The notes beneath the pieces are model-generated. The model saw nothing but the letters and a program-made list of their open reading frames with translations, was not told where the DNA came from and made no database searches. Source: Taxillus chinensis (taxonomy: Eukaryota; Streptophyta; Magnoliopsida; Santalales; Loranthaceae). From it: DNA of 64,000 nt. Position numbers and translations under genes: made by a program. Shown one piece after another: positions 57,848 to 64,000 of the stretch; positions within the stretch are counted from its first letter, which is position 1; every line of letters begins with the position of its first letter. The DNA is taken from positions 55,053,579-55,117,578 of the forward strand of contig CM042088.1 in the NCBI GenBank assembly GCA_023512835.1, written 5' to 3'.

Positions 57848-58662
57848 AATTATTCTACACAGCTTCCTGGTTGGATTATGTTATTTTGGCAGCCACATGT
57901 GCAAGTTGGCCAGGACACAATAGTATTATTATAGAAGGAAGAGTAAAACATAGCAAGCAGGTGTCTTTTCAGAAAGAAATTAGAGTATGTGAATCTAACA
58001 TTCCACATTTGAGAGTTAGTTTCATTGTATCTGAAGTAACAGACAAATATTACATACAAAAGGAAGATTGTTCAACGGCATTCCAACATAAAGGTCAAAA
58101 ATATCCTAAAGCTACTCGAATGTTCAACCACTTTAAACATATCTACTGCCTCTCTTGATGTATATTTGGTCCATAAAAATTGAAACATTGAAGTTATTAT
58201 TAGACGGGATTTTGGATTTTCCTAGCTACGATCAGTTTAATCAATTTGGTTGGCCTCCCAATCTTTGCTGGTCCACAGGTGCATCCAGGTCCTGGGCTCT
58301 CAGCGTGAAGTTCTTTGGCACTCTGACAGTTTTATTATTTGTTCCAGCAGTACCAACGCTGATTTGGAATGCACTCACTGAATTTGGGGTCTTGGACCAA
58401 AGAGCTTATGACCACTACTTTGTAGAAGTTTGCAATCTGCTGCTTATAGGGGGAATTCCCGACAATAGGTCAATAACAATAGGTTTTTTCATGCAGAATT
58501 GTGGAATATTTCCCTTGTATTTGAAGTAGTCCCCTTGTTCAGTTGTTTGAGCACCAACCATGGTCCAGATCACTTCGTTCTTTGCCCATGTCCATCCCAA
58601 TGTCCACCCCAGCGATTGTATGTTGGCGATATGGCTGGAAGTTATACATTATGATAACAACT
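57848..58662 (-). pseudogene. COBRA-like pseudogene (two exon pieces)
   Basis: Minus strand from 58662: VVIIMYNFQPYRQ, frame change, GWTWAKNEVIWTMVGAQTTEQ, GDYFKYKGNIPQFCMKKP, IVIDLLSGIPP, then in other frames SVSAFQISVGTAGTNNKTVR, VPKNFTLRAQ and PGPGCTCGPAKIGRPTKL (to about 58240). After a gap, 58060-57848 encodes MWNVRFTYSNF and SSFYNNTIVSWPTCTCGCQNN, IIQPGSCVE. These are successive blocks of COBRA/COBL proteins, GPI-anchored regulators of cellulose deposition. At least three frameshifts, loss of cysteines and absence of the N-terminus, C-terminal domain and GPI signal show it is dead. The second exon piece is the source or neighbour of the tandem array at 55791-57945. Confidence 0.88.
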
Positions 58663-59976
58663 TGCGAAGCATAGAACCAGTATAAATTAAAAAAAATGAT
58701 AAAACTCCTAAGGCTATTTTCATCTTGACCATAAAAAAGTGTCTAAATATAAAAAAAGGGGTCGAAAAAGTGAGTATTTTCATTTAAAATTTGATTCGAT
58801 GGTCTTATAAATAGAATTTCAATTAACTGATACTTACAACATAACTAACCATGGTGTCCAATTTATTTTTAAGAGACCATATAGTACAACTTGGAGTTAC
58901 TCAAGTATGGATATGTTAGAAGGCCATCAAATTTCAACATATGAAAATTCACAGCAATGGCCCAAAAGAAAACCATATGACTGGAAAATACAAATATAAA
59001 ACTTCCTGCAAAAAGAAAGAAAGAAAAGGAAAGGCTTGGTGAGAGAACTCTAAAATTAACAGATAAATAGAAAATTCTCAATTAAAACCACCAAACCCTA
59101 ACTTAACCAAGAGTTCAACTTCAACTTCTCCAAAATTCTGAAAGGTTCTCATATCAGTAATCCCATGTTCTAGGAAAAGAATACTACAACTACAACCATA
59201 TTTTTGGTGGTCTCTCCTTTGTTCAATTCTATATAAACTAAACAAATCAATCTATTTTAAGAAAGTATAATAAGCATGGTCAAAGATCTTGTAAGTTTTA
59301 CACATTTGACATTTGAATTATTTCTCTCACCTGCACCAATTTCTAAATAACTAAGTTATTGCCAAATCTTAATATCTAACATGCACACCCAAGCTAAGGT
59401 TATTTTAAAGATAGACAAATAATTTCAAGTATACTAAAATAGAAAATTTTGCACCGCAAATAAATCTAGGGTAAGACCCATTTCCTAATGGAGATTAATT
59501 TCAATAGACCCAATTTCTAGAATATCCGTAAACTTCGTGAATATAGATTTTAGTGCTAAACAGACGTATTTGTTTATTAAGACCATCGAATCAAAGCAAA
59601 TAAATTAAGTTGATGGTGTTGTAAATACTATTGGTTTTTAGTTTTTTTTCCCTTTCGATATCAGGTGCATAAAAGCATAGTAACCAATATCAAAGCATAA
59701 AAATGCATTTAGATACAAGCATATAGCACATCATCAGTACCACAACAAAAAATATTTTCTAAAATATGTCACACTTAGTGCAAGTAAAATCATTTGTCAA
59801 CACTAGTGAAAGTAAAAAAGCACATAATACAAGCCCAGTATCACTAGAACAATAGAACAAGATGAACACGAACCAACGTGTCTAACAACCTACCAAAGTG
59901 AATAAAAGTTTCATTTTACCAATCCTGGTGGTGTGGGGTTTATCATAAGAATGGTACAACGAAAATGTCACGACCT
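58663..59976. other. AT-rich intergenic sequence
   Basis: I searched the minus strand here for further COBRA exons and saw none. No frame of note; the right end is the 3' UTR side of the leucine-rich-repeat gene. Confidence 0.5.
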
Positions 59977-61110
59977 TTATTGGCAAAGCGAAGTGGGCTT
60001 TTGCGAAGGCCAACACAGCCTCGAAGAACTTGGACAATTCTTAAGACAATTATCCGCTACGCTGCCGGTCACCGGCGACACGACGGAAACAAAACTCGCC
60101 GGCGGACTCCCGTTCAGGTAATTCCCGTCCAAGTATAGCCTCTTCAGCGATCGAATGGCCGTGTAACCCATGGGTATCGGCCCCCGCAACCGGTTGTGTC
60201 GGAGGGACAGCGACGACAGCCGACCGAAGTCCGAGAAATTCGCCGGCAGCGACCCCTCGATTCTGTTGTACCCCAGGTCGACGGCCACGAGCTCGCCGAC
60301 ACCCCCTCCGGGGCTCCAGATTTCAACGCCTCCGAGGCTGTTGTTGGACAGGTCCACCTGTTGCAGGGATGGCAGGCGGAAGAAGAGCCAGCCGGGGACC
60401 GTTCCGGAGAGCGAGTTCGAGCCGAGTTCAATCACCTCCAACTGAGTCATCTGGTCGAAGGACGATTCCAATAGAGGGCCGGAGAGTGAGTTGGCCTTCA
60501 CGGCGAGCTCTATCAGACTCGTGGGGAATTTTGGTAGAGGCCCTGTGAATCGGTTGAAGCTGAGATCTAGTCGGACCAAGCTGGAGATGGAATTGAGGCT
60601 GTTGGGGAGGGACCCGGAGAGGAGGTTTCGAGAGACGTCCAACGATTCGAGGGATTTAAGGTTGGTTATGCCGGGAGGAAAGGGGCCAGAGAACGAGTTG
60701 GACCGGAGGATGAGGGCTCTGAGGTTGGAGAGAGGGGAGAGGTTGGGGATGGGTCCATAGAGGGAGTTTTCGGAGAGGTCGAGGACAGCGAGTTGAGTGA
60801 GTCGAGAGATTAAGGGAGAGAGGACGCCGGAGTAGCCTGCTGGGTCGAGGGTTAGGGCAGTGACTCGGTCGGGGGAGCAGGATAGGCCGCAGATGAAGTG
60901 GTCGCGGCGGAGGGTTGAGCAAGGGTCGGCGGCGGAGAAGTTCCAGGTGGCAAGGCACGACCACTGCGGCACGGAGGCGGGGTCGATGGCGGCTTTGAAG
61001 GCTTGGAGGGCGGCAATGTCGGAGGCCAAGGTGAGGGAAAGGACTGTGGTGGTGAAGTAGGACAGAGAGAAGTGACTGAGGACGAGGAAGAAGGACCCGA
61101 GATGGGCCAT
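59977..61110 (-). CDS. Secreted leucine-rich-repeat protein (RLP-like, At4g03010 type)
   Basis: A single intact frame of 377 residues, ATG at 61110, TAA at 59979-59977. Seen: hydrophobic signal peptide (about 1-25, FFLVLSHFSLSYFTTTVLSL), N-terminal cap with DIAALQAFKAAIDP and cysteines (PCSTLRRDHFICGLSC), about ten LRRs of the plant extracellular type (LDLSENSLYGPIPNLSPLSN, LRSNSFSGPFPPGI, LDLSFNRFTGPLP, VDLSNNSLGG, LSLRHNRLRGPIP), then a C-terminal cysteine cap (NCLKNCPSSSRLC). There is no membrane segment or kinase domain. Length, cap text and lack of introns resemble Arabidopsis At4g03010-type proteins. Relatives are thought to act outside the cell in recognition or as partners of receptor kinases; ligand unknown. 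Very GC-rich against an AT-rich surrounding, as in the other intronless gene here. Final residues after the cap differ freely in this family. Confidence 0.9.
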   Translation of the reverse strand: MAHLGSFFLVLSHFSLSYFTTTVLSLTLASDIAALQAFKAAIDPASVPQWSCLATWNFSAADPCSTLRRDHFICGLSCSPDRVTALTLDPAGYSGVLSPLISRLTQLAVLDLSENSLYGPIPNLSPLSNLRALILRSNSFSGPFPPGITNLKSLESLDVSRNLLSGSLPNSLNSISSLVRLDLSFNRFTGPLPKFPTSLIELAVKANSLSGPLLESSFDQMTQLEVIELGSNSLSGTVPGWLFFRLPSLQQVDLSNNSLGGVEIWSPGGGVGELVAVDLGYNRIEGSLPANFSDFGRLSSLSLRHNRLRGPIPMGYTAIRSLKRLYLDGNYLNGSPPASFVSVVSPVTGSVADNCLKNCPSSSRLCWPSQKPTSLCQ

Positions 61111-62491
61111 GGCTTCGATGAATCAGGATTGAGGATTCGATGCGATTTGAGTCCTAGCGTGTCTGCGACCAAGTTAAAGAACACTACGGACCAAGTTAAA
61201 TAATTATAATTTAAAAAAATTAATTATTTTATAGTTATGGCTGTTATGGTAATTTCATTTTGATAATCAAAAGTAGAAAAATAAATTTGTTCCTATGTTC
61301 AACTAGGTATACACATTATTATTTTTAAAAAAATTATTTTATTAAATATGTTTATACATATTTATAAATATATAAGTGCACAACGCATAACCTAATGTCA
61401 CGCTAATATGCATTTACATTCCATCACCATCACCATCAGATCGGACACCTTTAGCCCATTATCGCATGCCTTAACGTCGGTACCCAACAGCCTGGTCGGC
61501 CAGCCACCAACTCAAGGGTTGATGGTCGATATCCATGTAGTGTCAGCCCATGGCCCGTATCTCCTCTCTTCCTCTTTAGAATCCATGCCAAACGACCCGC
61601 TAGCTACCACTGCTGGTTGCTACCTAGTCCTGACGCTCCTCTGGCTCACCATTGATAGTTGCCGATGGACATTTCTCCTCTAGCTCGCTTTATTAGGGTC
61701 TCATTTTAATCCGCCTTGGGCCCTCTAGATCTCGGGGCCGGCCCTAGTTATGACTTACCATTTTGGTTTATGGGTTACCATTTGGTTTATGGGTTATGGC
61801 TTACCATTTGGTTTTTTAAAATTTTTTATAAACATAATTATTTAAAAAAACTGTGAGTTCTAAGTATATATTACTTATAAATAATTTTAAATTATTTGAA
61901 TTTATTATTTTTGAAAATAATACTACTTTCAAAAATAATACCATTCTAACAAATTATCTCTTTACATTTGCACTTTGATTTATCATATATATATATATAT
62001 ATAGTATTATTGTATTAATTAATAGACGTATTTGTCTGCTATTGATTAATAGAAGTATTATTTAGTGTCTTGTTCTCACATTGTTTAACTATAATAACTC
62101 ATTTGGAATATTCAAAACGAAATCCCAAACCCCATCTTAACGCATGCGGATCAGTCAATACTATGCTATTTCTAGCAATAATTTATATAAATATTATTAT
62201 TAATTTAATTATTCTTTAACAAAAAAAATAATTAGATAATTTATTTTAAAAAAAATAACTAAATGTAATCGCATTAAATAATAGTATTAACAAGAAATTT
62301 ACTATTATATTAATATTAATATAATAAATTTATATTTAAAAATAATGTTTAGGACTCTATCCCTCTCTCATTTATCCCAAATCTCATCATCATCATAGGT
62401 CCATTCATGACACTCGCTTGTCCATGAAGCTTGAACCGAGACTTGAAGATGTATAATAGCTCAAAGATGGGCAAGTGCTAGTTGTAGAGGC
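61111..62491. other. Intergenic region upstream of the LRR gene
   Basis: Promoter side of the LRR gene, then AT-rich DNA. A GC-richer island (about 61415-61740) contains a 91-residue frame without domain; I do not call it a gene. TA microsatellite at about 61986-62003. CCATTTGGTTTATGGGTTA is repeated twice near 61760-61810. Confidence 0.5.
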
Positions 62492-62660
62492 TGTTATAAT
62501 GCCTCCAAATTCAAAATTTTCAGACCTAGTACATTAGTGAAATTAAATACATATTTTTATATAAATTTTAAACCATCCATTTATTTCACCAATCATAAAG
62601 ATTTAAACCATCAAAATCTAATCTAAGATCTTGAGGTTTAGGGATTTAGGAACTATGGGC
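62492..62660 (+). repeat. Diverged start of a family-B LTR
   Basis: TGTTATAATGCCTCCAAATTC... GTGAAATTAAATACATATTT...TTTCACCAATCATAAAGATT...AAGATCTTGAGGTTTAGGGATTTAGGAACTATG keeps the order of the first 160 bp of the LTR at 14071 (TGTAACGCCCCCACATTTGG...GATCTTTAAGATTTAGGGGTTTAGAGACTAAG). The rest of the family-B LTR is not recognisable beyond this. Confidence 0.45.
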
Positions 62661-63448
62661 CTGTTTGGCACCTGGATTATCTCAAAGATATCCCCAATCT
62701 ACCTGATCCAATCCTAGTTGCCTCCGATCTCGTGTTGTCCTCGAAAGTCCTAGGTCTATATTTTCTAAACTAAATGACCCAGTCAGCGCCCCTCCATGCC
62801 AACTCCGTAACAATCCTTCATTAGGTGCAATTCTTGTACCTCATGCTCCTCTTATTGTTGTGGAGGTTGTCGTTACCTCCTCAACTCCTGTTGTATGACC
62901 TCCCTATTCACCTTTCTTGTTGTGTCATGCATGGCACCCTGAATTTGCCTCAAAATCTGAGCACCAATATGAGTAATCAAATTCACTTCCAAAATAAGAG
63001 CCTGATCAAGGTACCTATTACCCTTAAGATTCAGACTGTACAGGGGGAGGGTTCCTCTGCCAAACCTTGGTCTCTAACATTTCTTATTAGTGTCATCGTA
63101 CTAACCACACAACAATCCATACAACTAATATTTAATCATATAACAACCAATCAATAACATGAAACAATCATAACCTATACATCCATAACAAGCATTCAAC
63201 AAGATCTTTGTCACCCTTATCACCAAACAACCATTAATGCATTCAACATACATCAAATATGACCCATAAGTCTTCATCCAAAAATATATAATAGGGTTCA
63301 TATTCCCTATTACCAAAACATGTCGAATCAATCAAGTCTAATCATATAGTCAACTCAATTGGTTATAAAAGCTACTCACTACCACATGACACCCTTAAAC
63401 GGTTCAAATCAATCCAAACAATAAAATAATCATAGGAACATCCAATCA
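62661..63448. other. Unassigned sequence between LTR remnants
   Basis: Mixed composition; a 110-residue plus-strand frame (62825-63157) shows no domain. Probably degraded retroelement sequence, given LTR-like pieces on both sides, but nothing specific is seen. Confidence 0.4.
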
Positions 63449-64000
63449 TATCACGCCCCCAAATCTTGAAAATAACAAAACTAGGGACGCGACTTCCCCA
63501 CGCCCACACCCAGGGGTTGAGGGGTTAGCAATTGACTCGAATCTTATAACACTACAACATGGGTAACATTGTACTTACCAATGCCCCAATCAACGTACAA
63601 GCAATTAATGATTATATCAGTGCAGTTAATATTACTGAAAACAATCAACACCCATAAACATAGTATAACGAGGTCCAGCTAATTAAGTTCATACAACTGC
63701 CACGGACCCAAGTCTGGAAAATAAAGTAATAAACAATAAATAGGGTCCATAGAATATCTTACACAAGGATGTCCCGACCTACTTTACTATGACTCCAACA
63801 GCTGCTCCCTATAACCTGTAAAAAATAGAAATAAAGTAGGGTGAGCACGAGTGCCTCGTAGGTAATCCCCATCTCCACCATCCTATTCATAAATTCCTAG
63901 GTCTATATGATCAGTGTATGCCTAGCCAGTGTAGTGTTATGTTTTATCACGATGAAATTTCATTCAATTACAAATAAGACATCACATCACATTTTCATCA
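63449..64000 (+). mobile_element. Family-A-related LTR, running off the window
   Basis: Starts (TA)TCACGCCCCCAAAT and continues with blocks in the same order as the LTR at 11419: ACTAGGGACGCGACTTCCCC / CCCACACCCAGGGGTTGAGGGGTTAG, CGGACCCAAGTCTGGAAAATA, TAGGGTCCATAG, CCCGACC and GGTGAGCACGAGTGCCTCGTAGGTAA. It is more diverged than the other three copies and its right end is outside the window. TG at the start has become TA, or the true start is slightly different. Confidence 0.7.

Larger units (their letters stand above)
55791..57945 (-). repeat. Tandem 179-bp units containing a COBRA exon piece, split by insertions
   Basis: Unit 1 is 55791-55969 (179 bp). Unit 2 starts at 55970, is interrupted by the solo LTR 56131-56634, and resumes to 56657; without the insert it is also 179 bp. 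Unit 3 starts at 56658, is interrupted by 56696-57847 and continues to about 57945, where it runs into the remaining COBRA exon. Each unit on the minus strand encodes SSFYxNTIVSCxTCTCGxQNN-like text, the COBRA cysteine-rich motif (CPTCTCGCQNN), with individual changes. All three have frameshifts or stops downstream. This is duplicated pseudogene sequence and not a satellite. Confidence 0.85.

Noticed and set aside
57808..58529. Two plus-strand frames of 116 and 124 residues
   Set aside because: They are antisense to COBRA pseudogene exon pieces, whose minus-strand text is clearly recognisable.
59977..61110. Receptor kinase or polygalacturonase inhibitor
   Set aside because: No membrane segment or kinase follows; cap and repeat text fit the At4g03010-type secreted LRR proteins better than PGIPs.
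61408..61683. 91-residue frame in a GC-richer island
   Set aside because: No domain, no promoter or splice context, and unlike the coding composition of real genes nearby.

Overview
This is a stretch of nuclear DNA from a flowering plant. The evidence is intron-split genes with GT-AG borders, plant-only families (R2R3-MYB subgroup 22, CYP71, RTNLB reticulon, TIC21, COBRA), chloroplast-targeted proteins, AT-rich intergenic DNA with microsatellites, and dense nested LTR retrotransposons. I cannot name the species.

Six genes look intact: a single-exon R2R3-MYB (3187-3930, minus), a two-exon CYP71-type P450 (21062-23370, plus), a five-exon reticulon-like RTNLB (33462-34763, plus), a four-exon TIC21 (40452-43740, minus), a two-exon SASA-type carbohydrate esterase (44788-45814, plus) and a five-exon plastid 3-phosphoglycerate dehydrogenase (46490-49832, plus). 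A seventh, a single-exon leucine-rich-repeat protein, lies at 59977-61110 (minus). All exon joins were made by eye and keep frame. TIC21, the esterase and PGDH form a compact gene island at 40-50 kb; I see no functional link among them beyond plastid location for TIC21 and PGDH.

The rest is mostly transposon debris. From 8.0 to 19.2 kb a Ty1/copia element (5-bp target duplication GCTAC) is interrupted by two very long solo LTRs, one of which holds a third; all four insertions keep perfect target-site duplications, so their relative order can be partly read. A Mutator-like foldback element with a perfect 9-bp duplication sits just upstream of the P450. At 25.4-30.7 kb a young copia element abuts a 634-bp TRIM whose LTR ends, primer-binding site and polypurine tract match it; only the outermost flanks of the pair share a pentamer. 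At 52.4-58.7 kb are hAT and Ty3/gypsy remnants and a COBRA-like pseudogene. One exon piece of that pseudogene was amplified in 179-bp tandem units and then split by a solo LTR and a second TRIM-like element.

The most unusual observations are the four-layer nest, the copia/TRIM pair, the amplified COBRA exon and a probable GC-AG intron in the reticulon gene. I found no CRISPR, rRNA or tRNA gene, and nothing that looks like a wholly new multigene system.
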